64,000 nt of DNA from Crossiella sp. S99.2 (GTDB taxonomy: Bacteria > Actinomycetota > Actinomycetes > Mycobacteriales > Pseudonocardiaceae): assembly GCF_023094165.1 (NCBI RefSeq), contig NZ_JALMDK010000007.1, positions 437,099 through 501,098 on the forward strand. Reading direction: 5' to 3'. Position 1 is the first letter of the stretch, and each line of letters begins with the position of its first letter. A program made the position numbers and the translations under genes. The notes under the pieces are model-generated. The model had not been told where the DNA came from. It made no database searches and saw nothing but the letters and a program-made list of their open reading frames with translations. This document shows, one piece after another, positions 1-13,300 of the stretch.

Positions 1-2
1 CC

Positions 3-3000
3 GACGGCACCGGCTGGGCCGAGGGCGCCGGTGTGCTGGTGCTGCAACGACTTTCCGAGGCGCAGGCGCAGAACCGGCGCATCCTGGCGGTCATCCGCGG
101 CACCGCGATGAACTCCGACGGCGCCTCCAACGGCATGACCGCGCCCAGCGGACCGGCCCAGCGCCGGGTCATCCGGGCCGCGCTGCGCAACGCCCGGCTC
201 ACCCCGGCCGAGGTCGACATCGTCGAGGCGCACGGCACCGGCACCAAACTCGGCGACCCGATCGAAGCCCAGGCCCTCCTGGCCACCTACGGCAAGGACC
301 GGGAAACCCCGCTGCTGCTGGGCTCCATCAAGTCCAACATCGGGCACACCCAGGCCGCCGCCGGCGTCGCGGGCATCATCAAGGTGGTACAGGCGATCCG
401 GCACGGCGCGGTGCCCAAGACCCTGCACGTGGACCGCCCCAGCTCGCACATCGACTGGACCGCGGGCGCCATCGACCTGGTCACCAAAACCACCGCCTGG
501 CCCGAGGTGGACCGTCCGCGCCGGGCCGGCGTGTCCTCCTTCGGCGCCAGCGGCACCAACACACACGTCATCGTCGAACAGGCCCCGGAAGCCGCCGAAC
601 CGCCCGCGGTGGCGCACCCGCCCGGGGTGGTGCCCTGGGTGCTCTCCGGTCGCACCGACGCCGCCCTGCGCGCTCAGGCCGCCGCGCTCCTGTCTACTGT
701 GGACAGTCGACCGGTCGACCTGGGTTTCTCGCTGGCCACCACCCGATCCACCTTCACCAGCCGGGCCGTGGTGCTGGACCCCGCCGGGCTGAGCGCACTG
801 GCCAACGGCGAGCGCGACTCCGGCGTGATCGAAGGCTCGCCGGTAGCGGGCAAGACCGCCTTCCTCTTCCCCGGCCAGGGCGCGCAACGACTCGGCATGG
901 GACAGGCGCTGTACGCGCGTTTCCCGGCCTTCGCCACGGCTTTCGACCAGCTCGCGGACGCCTTCGAGGGCCACCTCGGCGGCTCCCTGCGCGAGGTGCT
1001 GTGGGGTGCGGATCCGAAGCGGCTGGAGAACACCGGCTGGACGCAGCCCGCGTTGTTCGCCATCGAGGTCGCGTTGTTCCGGCTGCTCGAATCCTGGGGT
1101 GTGCGACCGGATCTGCTGATCGGCCACTCGGTCGGCGAGATCGCCGCCGCACACGTGTCCGGGGTGTACTCCGCCGCCGACGCCTGCGCGCTGGTCGCGG
1201 CCCGATCCCGGCTGATGTCCGCGCTGCCCGCCGGTGGCTCGATGGTCGCGGTGGACGCCACCGAGGCCGAGATCACCCCGCTGCTCGCCGAGTACCCCGA
1301 GGTGGCCATCGCCGCCGTCAACGGGCCGCGCTCGGTGGTGCTCTCCGGGGTTTTGACCGCAGTCGGCGAGCTGGCCGAGATCCTGGCGAACCGCGGGCAC
1401 CGCACCAAAACCCTGCCGGTCAGCCATGCCTTCCATTCGCCGTTGATGGAACCGATGCTGGCCGAGTTCCGCACCGCGGTCGCCGCGCTCACCCCCGAGC
1501 GCGCCCGCATCCCGATCTGCTCCACGGTCACCGGCGAACTCGTCCAGGGCGAACAGCTCGACGCCGACTACTGGGTCGCCCAGGTGCACCGCACCGTCCG
1601 CTTCGCCGACGGCGTGCGCACACTGGCCGCCGCGGCCGTCGCCCGGTTCGTCGAGGTCGGCCCCGGCGGCGCGCTGTCCTCGATGGTGCACGAGACCCTG
1701 GCCGAGACCGAGGGCGAACGCGCGGTCATCGCGCTGTTGCGGGACGACCGCGAGGAACGCGACGACAGCGCCGAGGAGATCGTGCTGCTGCGCGGCCTGT
1801 CCCGGCTGCACGTGGCCGGTGGCACCGTGGACTGGGCCGAGTTCTTCCGCGACTCCGGCGCCGCCGTGGTCGACCTGCCCACCTATGCCTTCCAGCGCGA
1901 GCGCTACTGGCCGGTCGGCGAACAGCGCACCAACAACGCGGCCGGCCTCGGCCTGATCCCGATCTTCCACCCGATGCTCGGCGCGGTCACCGCCTCCGCC
2001 GAGGACGGCAGCCTCCTCGTTAGCGGCCGGTTGTCCGTGGGTGACCAGCCCTGGCTGGCCGACCACCTGGTCGGCGGCGAGGTGTGGTTCCCCGACGCCG
2101 GACTGATGGAACTCGTGCTCACCGCGGCCGATCAGGTTGGCTGCGACCGGATCGGCGAACTCCGGGTGTCCCGCCCGCTGATCGTCAACGAGCAGCTCGC
2201 CCTCCAGGTCCGGGTCGGTCCGGCCGACGACCTGGGCCGCCGCCCGGTCAGCGTGCACTCCCGTCCGGCCCGCAGTGACCGCGAGTGGACCGAACACGGC
2301 ACCGCCACCCTCACCCCCGGCGACCCCGCCCCGGCCGAGGCCCTGCCCTGGCCGCCGCCCGGCGCGGAACCGGTGAGCCTGGACAACCACCACGAGGTCC
2401 TCGACCGCGGCCCGATGTTCCACGGCCTGCGCGAGGTCTGGCGACTCGGCGAGGAGATCCACGCCGAGGTCGCCCTGCCGGAAAGCCTGAACAGCCGCAG
2501 CCAGGAAGCCGCCGCCTTCGCGTTGCACCCGGCCCTGCTGGACGCCGCCCTGCAGGCCACCGCCTTCCTGCCCGGCCGTGCGGCACTCGCACCCGGGACG
2601 ATCGGTGAATGGCAGGGCGTCACGCTGCACGCGGCCGGTGCCGCGGTGCTGCGGGTGCGCTGGAGCGAGGGTCCGGACGGGCTTGAGCTGTCGGCCGTGG
2701 ATCCGGCCGGTGGCCCGGTGTTCTCGGTGGACGCACTCCGCACCCGGGACGCCGAACAGGTCGCCCGGCCCGGCGTGACCGACTCGCTATTCGCGCTGGA
2801 TTGGGTTGCGCTGCAAGCGAATGGCGTCGCACCGACCTGGGCGATGCTCGACTCGCTGGGCGATGGTCCGGTGCCCGAGGTCGTCTTCGCGCCCCTGCAC
2901 AGCGAGGGTGCGGAACAGACTGGGGAACTGGCCGGACAGGCCCTCGAACTGGTGCAGCGCTGGCTTACCGAAGAACGCTTCGCCAACTCGCGCCTGGTCG

Positions 3001-4320
3001 TGGTGACCAGCGGCGCGGTCGAGACCGTCACCGACCTCGGCGCGTCTGCGGTCTGGGGCCTAGTCCGCTCCGCGGCCTCCGAACACCCGGGCCGCTTCGT
3101 ACTGCTCGACGTTGACTCCCTGGATGCCCTCGAACTCGCCCTGCCCGGCCTCACCGGCGACGAACCCCAACTCCTGCTGCGCGACGGCGTGCTGCGTGCC
3201 GCCCGCCTCACCCGCCTGCCCACCCAGTCCGAACCCACCGCCTGGGACCCGGACAAGGCCGTCCTGATCACCGGCGGCAGCGGCGAACTCGCCGGCGTCC
3301 TGGCCCGGCATCTCGTCGAGCGAGGCCAGCAGCGGATCGTCCTGGCCAGCCGCCGCGGCGCGGACGCCCCCGGCGTGGCCGAACTCCGCGAAGCCCTCGG
3401 CGACCGGGTCGAGTTCGCGGCCTGCGATGTGACCGATCCCGTTGCGGTGCAAGAACTCGTCGCCCGGATCAGCCCGCTCACCGCCGTGGTGCACACCGCC
3501 GCGGTCATCGACGACGGCGTGGTCGAATCCCTCACCGCCGACCGCCTCGCGACTGTGTTGCGCCCCAAGGCTTCCGCCGCCTGGCACCTGCACCAGGCCA
3601 CCCTCGGTCAGGAGCTGGCCGCGTTCGTCCTGTACTCCTCGGCCGCCGGCGTGCTCGGCAGCCCCGGCCAGGGCAGCTACGCCGCGGCCAACAGCTTCCT
3701 CGACTCCCTCTCGGCCTATCGCCGCGACCTCGGCCTGCCCGGCAGCTCGATCGCCTGGGGCCCTTGGGAAGCCGGGCTCACCACCGGCCTGGGCACCGAG
3801 CACAGCCGCCGCCTGGCCGCCAAGGGCCTGGCCCTGATCGACGCGGCCCGTGGCAACGCCATGTTCGACGTGGCCGCGTCCGCCGACCGGGCCATCGTGG
3901 TCGCCGCCACCGCCGTGGGCGGCGGTACCGCGACCGGACCCGTCCCGGCCATCCTGCGCAACCTGGTCCGCACCGGCCGCCGCAGTGCCGCCGCCACCGG
4001 CAGCACCCCCGGCACCACCACGCTCAGCACCCGGCTCGCCGCACTGCGGCCAACCGATCGGTCGGATTTCCTCACCGAGATCGTGCGCACCGAGGTGGCC
4101 GCCGTACTCGGCCACCCCTCGATCAAGCTGGTCGGTCCCAAGCAAGAGTTCCGCGAGCAGGGCTTCGACTCGCTGTCCGCGGTCGAACTCCGCAACCGCC
4201 TCACCGCGGTCACCGGCCTGAACCTGCCCGCCACCCTAGTCTTCGACTACCCGACCCCGGTCCAGGTCGCCGCCTTCCTGCTCACCCGCCTGGAAGGCGC
4301 GGCCGAGGACACCACCACCC
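3..4320 (+). other. PKS module A: (KS)-AT-DH-KR-ACP, malonyl, predicted alkene
   Basis: The KS remnant keeps the HGTGT (about 229-243) and KSNIGH (about 330) histidine motifs. The AT (about 858-1710) has GHSVGE and HAFH, indicating malonyl-CoA. The DH (about 1966-2570) keeps an HxxxGxxxxP motif ([10 protein letters not shown]) and the catalytic Asp in [10 protein letters not shown], so it should be active. The KR (about 3259-3800) has the glycine-rich TGGSGEL motif, IDDG in place of LDD, and Ser/Tyr/Asn (YSS, SYAAAN), which fits an active B-type KR. The ACP has GFDSL (about 4162). The expected product of this step is a double bond. Confidence 0.9.
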
Positions 4321-7300
4321 CGGCCATCCGTGGCACCTCGGCACACGACGACCCGATCGTGATCGTCGGCATGAGCTGCCGCTACGCCGAGGGCATCGCC
4401 TCACCAGAGGATCTGTGGCAACTGGTGCTAGACGGCGGCGACGCCATCGGCGGCTGCCCGCCCGACCGCGGCTGGGACATCGAAGGCGCGGAGTCGCTGC
4501 GCGGCGGGTTCCTGGCCGACGCGGCCGGGTTCGACGCCGGATTCTTCGGCATCTCCCCGCGCGAGGCCATCGCGATGGACCCGCAGCAGCGGGTGCTTCT
4601 GGAGGTCTCCTGGGAGGCTCTGGAACGCGCGGGCATCGACCCGACCAGCCTGTCCGGCAGCCCGACCGGCGTCTACGTCGGCGCGGGCGATGCCAACTAC
4701 GTCTCGCTGCTGGCCAGCGAGGGCAGCTCGGTGGCCGGATTCATCATGACCGGCACCACCTCCAGCGTGCTCTCCGGCCGGGTCTCCTACGTGCTCGGCC
4801 TGGAAGGCCCCACGCTCACCGTGGACACCGCCTGCTCCTCCTCGCTGGTGGCCATCCACCTGGCGGCGCGGGCGCTGCAGTCCGGCGAGTGCACCCTGGC
4901 CCTGGCCGGTGGCGTCGCGATCCTGTCCACCCCCGGCCCGTTCGCCGAATTCGCCAAGCAGGGCGGGCTGTCCTCGGACGGTCGCTGCCGCTCCTACTCC
5001 GATGACGCCGCCGGGACCGGCTGGGCCGAGGGCGCCGGAGTCCTTGTCCTGGAACGTCTTTCCGACGCCCAGCGCAACGGCCACCACATCCTGGCCGTGG
5101 TCAAGGGCTCCGCGGTCAACTCCGACGGCGCCTCCAACGGCCTGACCGCCCCGAATGGCCCGTCCCAGCAACGCGTCATCCGCGCCGCCCTCGCCGACGC
5201 CGGTCTGTCCACAGTGGACGTCGATGTGGTCGAGGGCCACGGCACCGGCACCCGCCTCGGCGACCCGATCGAAGTCCAGGCCCTGCTGGCCACCTACGGC
5301 CAGGACCGGGACCAGCCGCTGCTGCTCGGCTCGATCAAGTCCAACCTGGGCCACACCCAGGCCGCCGCCGGTGTCGCCAGCATTATCAAGATGGTGCAGG
5401 CCATCCGGCACGGCGTGGTGCCGCGCACGCTGCACGTGGGCACCCCGTCCACCCACATCGACTGGACCGCCGGCGACATCCAGCTCACCATCGACCAGAC
5501 CGACTGGCCCTCCGTCGACCGCCCCCGCCGCGCGGCAGTCTCCGCCTTCGGCGTCAGCGGCACCAACGCCCACCTGATCATCGAACAGCCCCCGGCCACC
5601 ACCCCCGTCGCCGCCACTGCGGTGCGCGAAGGTTCCCCGGTCCCACTCCTGGTCTCCGCCCGCTCCGCCGCCGCCCTGGACGCCCAGATCGACCGCGTGC
5701 AAGCCGTTCTGGCCTCCACACCGTCCCTTGTGGACCTCGCCTACTCCCTGGCCACCACCCGCGCCACCCTCGACCACCGCGCCGTCCTGCTCAACGGCAC
5801 CCCCCTCGCTCGAGGCGTGGTCACCGAGGGCCGGACCGCCTTCCTGTTCTCCGGCCAAGGCTCCCAGCGCCTCGGCATGGGCCGCCAGCTGCACGACCGG
5901 TTCCCGGTCTTCGCCCAAGCCTTTGACGCCGTACTCGCCGAGTTGGCCCAACTGGTACGCCCGGTTGGCCCAAGTGGGCGTACGAGTTTGCCCAAGTGGG
6001 ACGAACTGCTCGACGTGATGTGGGGCGAAGACCCCGCGCAGCTCGCGCAGACCGGCTGGGCCCAGCCCGCGCTGTTCGCGCTGGAAGTGGCCCTCTTCCG
6101 GCTGATCGACTCCTGGGGTGTGCGCCCCGACTACCTGGTCGGCCACTCCATTGGCGAGGTGGCCGCGGCACACGTGGCCGGGGTGCTCACGCTGACCGAC
6201 GCCTGTGCGCTGGTCACCGCGCGGGCCCGGCTGATGCAGGCGTTGCCCACCGGTGGCGCGATGATCGCGGTCCGGGCCACCGCCGCCGAGGTCGAACCCC
6301 TGCTGTCGGGCCAGTCCGAGGTGTCCATCGCCGCGGTCAACGGACCCACCAGCGTGGTGCTCTCCGGGGCCGAGGACGCGGTCACCGCGCTCGCTCAGAC
6401 CCTCGCCGACCGCGGCCACAAGACCAAGCGGCTCACCGTCAGCCACGCCTTCCACTCGCCGCTGATGGACCCGATGCTGGCCGAGTTCGCCGACGCGCTG
6501 GCCGGGATCTCCTTTGCTGAAGCCACCATTCCGGTGGTCTCCACACTGACCGGCAAGCTCGCCACCGCGGAGGAGTTGCGCACCCCGGAGTACTGGGTCA
6601 ACCAGGTCCGCGGCAGCGTGCTCTTCGCCGACGCACTCACCGAGCTGGCCGCGCACGATGTCACCGCGGTGATCGAGATCGGCCCGGACGGCCTGCTGGC
6701 CGCCGCCGCGACCGAGATCCTGCCCAGCGAGGCGATCTCCACCAGCCTGCTGCGCGCCGACCAGGCCGATGAGGAGACCGCGCTGCTCCGCGGCCTGGCG
6801 ACGGCCCACGTGGCCGGGGTCGGCGTGCACTGGCCGGACCTGATCGACGGCGGCTCCGTCATCGACCTGCCCACCTATGCCTTCCAGCACCAGCGCTACT
6901 GGCCCGGCGCCTCTGCTCGCCCCGGCGACCCGGCCGGACTCGGCCAGTCCCCAACTGGGCACCCGCTGCTCGGCGCCTCCGTGCCGATGGCCGACGACTC
7001 CGGCGTCACCCTGACCGGCCGGATTTCCCTTGCCACCCAACCCTGGCTGGCCGAGCAGGCGCAGTCCGCGCTGCTGGAAATGGCCATCCGCGCCGCCGAC
7101 CAGGTGGGCTGCGGGGGAGTGCGGCGGCTGACCACCGAGGTCCCGCTGGCCCTGCCCGCGCGTGGTGGCCTGCAGGTCCAGGTGCGGGTGGACGCCGCGC
7201 ACACCATCACCATGTACTCCCGCCCGGACGGTGACCCGGAGGCAACGTGGGTGCGCCACGCCGCCGGTGAACTCAACCCGGGCGGGTACCAGCCGGTCGC

Positions 7301-10300
7301 CGCCGCGGACACGGAACCGTTCGTCGAGGTCGAGTTGCCAGAGACGGTGCGCGACGGCGGCGAGTACGGCCTGCACCCGGTGCTGCTCGGCGCGGTCCTT
7401 TCCGCCGCCTGGCCGGACGAACGCGTCCCGGTGGACTGGGAAAGCGTGACCCTGCACGCCTTTGGCGCCTCGGACCTGCGCGTCCGGCTGACCCAGCTGG
7501 ACGACGACCGGGTGGCGATCGAGGCGACCGACGGCGCCGGCCTGCCGGTGCTGTCCGTAGCCGCGGTGCGCGGCCAGGAGATCGCTGATTCATCCACTGT
7601 GGACGGTCAGATCCTCTTCGGCGTCGACTGGGTCGCGGCCCCCGAGGTGCCCGCGGCGCAGGTCGACGTGGCCGAGCTGGACACGCTGGGCGAGGAGATT
7701 CCCGGCCTGGTGCTGGCCCGGATCAACGCCGACGCCGACATGTCCACCCTCACCACCCGGGTGCTCGGCCTGGTGCAGAACTGGATCGCCGAGGACCGCC
7801 ACGCCCACGCCCGCCTGGTGTTCGTCACCCAGGGCGCGGTCGGCGAGATCACCGAGGACACCGGCCTGGCCACTTCCGCCCTGTGGGGCCTGGTGCGCTC
7901 GGCCCAGACCGAACACCCCGGCCGCTTCGGCCTCCTGGACATCGAGACCGACGCCGACCTGCCGATTGCCCTGCCGGTGCTGGCTTCCGGCGAACCGCAG
8001 GTCGCGGTGCGCGGGGGAGCGGCCCTGGTCGCCCGCCTGCGCAAGATCGTCACGCAGGACACCGACAGCACCTGGGACCGCGACGGTTCCGTGTTGCTGA
8101 CCGGTGGCACCGGCGCGCTGGGGCTCACCCTGGCCCGTCACCTGATCTCCGCGCACGGCCAGCGGCACCTGGTGCTGGCCAGCCGCCGCGGTCCGGATGC
8201 CCCCGGCGCGGGGGACATCCTGGCCGAGTTCGGCGACCGGGTTTCGCTGGTGGCCAGCGATCTCACCAACCCCGAGGCCGTGCGCGGACTCGTCACCGGA
8301 ATCCCGGACCTCACCGCGGTCGTGCACCTCGCGGGCGTGCTGGACGACGGCATCGTCGACCGCCTCACCCCCGAACGACTCGCCGCGGTGCTCGCCCCCA
8401 AGGCTGAGGCCGCCTGGCAACTCCACCAGGCCACCCAGGACCGCGAGCTGGCCGGGTTTGTGCTCTACTCCTCCTCCGCGGGCGTGATGGGCTCGCCGGG
8501 ACAGGCCAACTACGCCGCCGCCAACACCTACCTGGACGCACTCGCCGAGTACCGCCGCCAGCGCGGCCTGCCCGCGACCTCACTGGCTTGGGGCGCCTGG
8601 GAAACCGGTATGGCGGGCGAACTCGGCGAGGACGACCTGCGCCGGGTGAACGCGACCGGCGCCCGCCGGATCTCCGCCGCCCAGGGCATGGCCTTGTTCG
8701 ACGCGGCCCTGGCCACCGACCGCGCGCTGATCGTGCCGCTGCTGCTCGGCGGCAGTGCCGTGCCCGGCGAGGCCGAGGTGCCGCACCTGCTGCGTGAGCT
8801 GGTCAAGACCGGGCGGCGCAAGGCCGTTGGCGCGCAACAGCAACCGGGCTCCGGACTGGCCGCCAAGCTGGCCGGGCTGGCCGCGGACGAACGCCTGGAC
8901 TACCTCACGGAACTGGTCCGGGTGCAGGCCGCCGCGGTGCTTGGACACGCCGGTGCCGACGAGGTGGACGCGCGGCTGGACTTCCGGCAGCAGGGCTTCA
9001 GCTCGCTGACCGCGGTCGAACTGCGCAACCGCCTCACCGAGGCCACTGGGCTGCGCCTGCCCGCCACCCTGGCCTTCGACTACCCGAACCCGGACCAGGT
9101 CGCCGCCTACCTGCTCGACGCCATCGAGGGCACCGCCGCCGCGGCTACTCCGACCGTCGCCAGGACCATCGCCACCGACGACGACCCGATCGTCATCGTC
9201 GGCGCGGGCTGCCGGTACCCGGGCGGGGTCGCCTCGCCGGAAGACCTGTGGCAGCTGGTGCTCAACGGCACCGACGCGGTGGCCGATATGCCCGCCGCCC
9301 GCGCCGGTGACCTCGGCCTGCCAGCCGGAGCACAGCCGCCCAGCGGCGGGTTCCTGGACGACGTAGCCGGATTCGACGCCGCCTTCTTCGGCATCTCACC
9401 GCGTGAGGCCACCGCGATGGACCCGCAGCAGCGCCTGGTCCTGGAAACCGCCTGGGAGGCCGTGGAACACGCCGGCATCGCCGCCGACCGCTTGGTAGGT
9501 AGCGCGACCGGCGTCTACCTCGGCTCCTCCGACCCGGCCTACGCCAGCATCGTCGCCCGCGACCCGCGCCTGGAAGGCTTCGCCATGACCGGCGCGGTCT
9601 CCAGCGTGATCTCCGGCCGGATCTCCTACACCCTCGGCCTGGAAGGCCCCTCGGTCACCGTCGACACGGCGTGCTCGTCCTCGCTGGTCGCGGTGCACCT
9701 CGCGGTGCGCGCCCTGCGTTCCGGGGAGGTCTCGCTCGCCCTGGCCGGTGGCGTGACCGTGCTGTCCTCGCTGTCCCCGTTCTCCGAATTCGACAAGCAG
9801 GGCGGCCTGGCCTCCGACGGCCGTTGCCGCTCCTACTCCGACGACGCCGACGGCACCGGCTGGTCCGAAGGCGCCGGAGTCCTTGTGCTGGAACGACTTT
9901 CCGACGCCCAGCGCAACGGCCACCAGGTCCTCGCCGTCGTCAAGGGCACCGCGGTCAACTCCGACGGCGCCTCCAACGGCCTCACCGCCCCGAATGGCCC
10001 GTCCCAGCAACGCGTCATCCGCACCGCCCTCGCCGACGCCGGACTGTCCACTTCGGACGTCGACCTGGTCGAGGGCCACGGCACCGGCACCCGCCTCGGC
10101 GACCCGATCGAAGTCCAGGCCCTGCTGGCCACCTACGGCCAGGACCGGGAACAGCCACTGCTGCTCGGCTCGATCAAGTCCAACTTCGGCCACTCCCAGG
10201 CCGCCGCGGGCGCCGCCGGCATCATCAAGATGATTTACGCGCTGCGTAACGGAATCGCGCCGCGCACCCTGCACGCGGAGAACCCGAGCGGGCACGTGGA

Positions 10301-13300
10301 CTGGACCGAGGGCGCGGTGCAACTGCTGCCGCAGCGCCGGGACTGGCCCACGGTCAACCGCCCGCGCCGGGCAGGTGTCTCCTCCTTCGGCATCAGCGGC
10401 ACCAACGCACACGTGATCCTGGAACAGCCCCCCGTGACCGCGCCCGCGGCAGCCTGGATCGCCCCGGAAACCCCGCTTCCCCTGGTGGTCTCCGGCAAGT
10501 CCGATGCCGCGCTGCTCGCCCGCATCGACCAGGTCAACACGCTGCGGGACGAGGTCCCGGCGGTGGAACTGGCGCACGCGCTGGCCACCACCCGGGTCGC
10601 CTTCGACCACCGGGCCGTGCTGCGCGACGGCGCGGTGATCGCCAAGGGCCGGGTCACCGAGGGCCGCACCGCTTTTGTCTTCTCCGGCCAGGGCTCGCAA
10701 CGTCTCGGCATGGGCCGCGAGCTGTACGACCGGTTCCCGGCGTTCGCCCAGGCTTTTGACTCGGTCCTCGCCGAGTTGGCCCAACTGGTACGCCCGGTTG
10801 GCCCAAGTGGGCGTACGAGTTTGCCCAAGTGGGACGAGGTGCGCGAGGTGATGTGGGGCGAGGACGCCGAGCTGCTGGCGCAGACCGGCTGGGCCCAGCC
10901 CGCGCTGTTCGCGCTGGAGGTGGCCCTGTTCCGGCTGCTGGAGTCCTGGGGTGTGCGGCCGGACTTCCTGGTCGGCCACTCGATTGGCGAGGTGGCCGCG
11001 GCGCACGTGGCCGGGGTGTTCTCGCTGTCCGACGCCTGCGCGCTGGTCACCGCACGCGCCCGGCTCATGCAGGCACTGCCCACCGGTGGCGCGATGGTGG
11101 CCGTGCAGGCCACCGAGGCCGAGGTCGAGCCACAGCTCACCGAAGGGGTCGCGATCGCGGCGATCAACTCGCCCGAGGGCGTGGTGCTCTCCGGCGACGA
11201 GGCTGCGGTGCTCGCCCTCGCCGAAGTGCTTGCCGCCCAAGGCCACAAGACCAAGCGGCTCGCCGTCAGTCACGCCTTCCACTCGCCGCTGATGGACCCG
11301 ATGCTGGCCGAGTTCACCGCCGCCATCGCCGGGATCTCCTTCGCCGAACCGGCTATCCCGGTGGTGTCCACCCGCACCGGCCGCCGCGCCGGTGGCGAGG
11401 ACCTGCGCACCCCCGGGTACTGGGCCGCGCAGGTGCGCGACACCGTGCGCTTCGCCGACGCGATCACCGTGCTGTCCGCGGCCAAGGTCAGCCGGTTCCT
11501 GGAACTCGGACCTGACGGATCCCTTTGCGCCGCAGTGCAAAGCTCCCTCGAATCCGGGGTGATCACCGCACCCACGCTGCGCAAGGACGTCGCCGAGGAC
11601 GAGGCCCTGCTGCGTGGCCTCGGCACGCTGTACGTGGCCGGTGGCAAGGTGGACTGGACCGCGCTGTGGACCAGTCCCGGCGCCCCGGCCCCGGCCACCC
11701 TGCCGCTGCCCACCTACCCGTTCCAGCACCAGCGGTTCTGGCCGACCATCACCACCAGGATGGCCGACGCCGCCGGACTCGGCCTGGCCGACACCGCGCA
11801 CCCGCTGCTCGGCGCCGCGGTCGCACTGGCCGACGGCGGCGGCGTGGTGCTCACCGGGCGGCTCTCGCCCACCGACCACCCGTGGCTGCGCGAACATCGC
11901 GACGGCGAGACCATCGTGCTGCCCGCCGCCGCACTGCTCGAACTCGTGGTGCGAGCCGGGGACGAGGTCGGCTGCCCACTGGTGAAGCGGCTGGCGGTGT
12001 TGTCGCCGTTGGTGATTCCCGCTGATGGCAGTGTGCAGGTGCAGGTGCGGGTCGACCCGGGCAGCAGCGGCTGCCGCCGGGTCACCGTGCACTCCCGCCG
12101 GGAGAACACCGGCTCCTGGACCCAGCACGCGCTCGGCAAACTCGGCGAGGACCAGCCCGATCCGGCCATGGAATTCGCCGCGACCTGGCCGCCCGCCCAG
12201 GCCCAACCGATCGACCTGACCGACTGCTACGAACAGTTCGCCGACTCCGGCTTCGAGCACGGGCCCGCCTTCCAGGGCCTGGAAGCGGTCTGGGTACGCG
12301 GCGAAGAAGTTTTCGCCGAGGTCAGCCTGCCCGAGGAAGCCGACGGCGCCGAGGCGTTCGGGCTGCACCCGGCCCTGCTCAGCGCCGCCCTGCTGGCCCT
12401 GCCACTCACCAGCTGGGCAGGCCAGACTTGGCGCGAACCCGTTGCCTGGGAAGGGGTTTCGCTGCTCGCCAGCGGCGCGACCACCCTCCGCGTCCGGTTC
12501 GCCGCCATCGGCGAGGACGGCCTCACCGTCGAAGCCGCCGACCCGGCCGGTCGACCGGTGCTGAACGTGGATGTGTTGCGGCACCGGGAAATCGAGGGCC
12601 GCGCGCATAACCGATCCACCCGCGAGTCCAGCCCCGGCTCCCTGCTCGTGGTGGACTGGCCGCAGGGCCAGGACACCGACCAGACCCCGGTCAGCACCGC
12701 CGTGCTCGGCGGCGGCCTGGACCTCACCCACCTCCGCCAGGCCGACACCCTGGACGAACTGGCCGCCGGACCGGTGCCGGAGCGCGTGCTGGTCCGGGTG
12801 CCCGCCGGTGGCGGTGAACCGGCGGAGGTCCGCCGGGCCACGGTCTGGGCGCTGGACCTGGTGCAGCGCTGGATCGCCGACGAGCGCTTCGCCACCGCGA
12901 AGCTGGTGCTGGTCACCAGCGGTGCGGTGGCCTGCGCGGGCGAGGACGTGACCGACCTGGCCGGTGCCGCGGTCTGGGGCCTGACCCGCTCCGCAGGCGC
13001 CGAACACCCCGGGCGCTTCGCCCTGCTCGACGTCGAATCCACCCAGGAAATCGAACTGGCCACCGCGGCCCTCGCCGACGAACCCCAGGTCGCGGTCCGC
13101 GCCGGCGTCGCCAGGGTGGCCCGCCTCGCCGCCCCCACCGACCACAGCAGCACCGACCGCCCCTGGAACCCCGACGGCACCGTGCTGATCACCGGCGGCA
13201 CCGGCGGCCTGGGCGCCATCCTGGCCCGCCACCTGGTCACGAACTCGGGCCAGCGCAACCTGATCCTGACCAGCCGCCGCGGCCCCGACGCCCCCGGCGC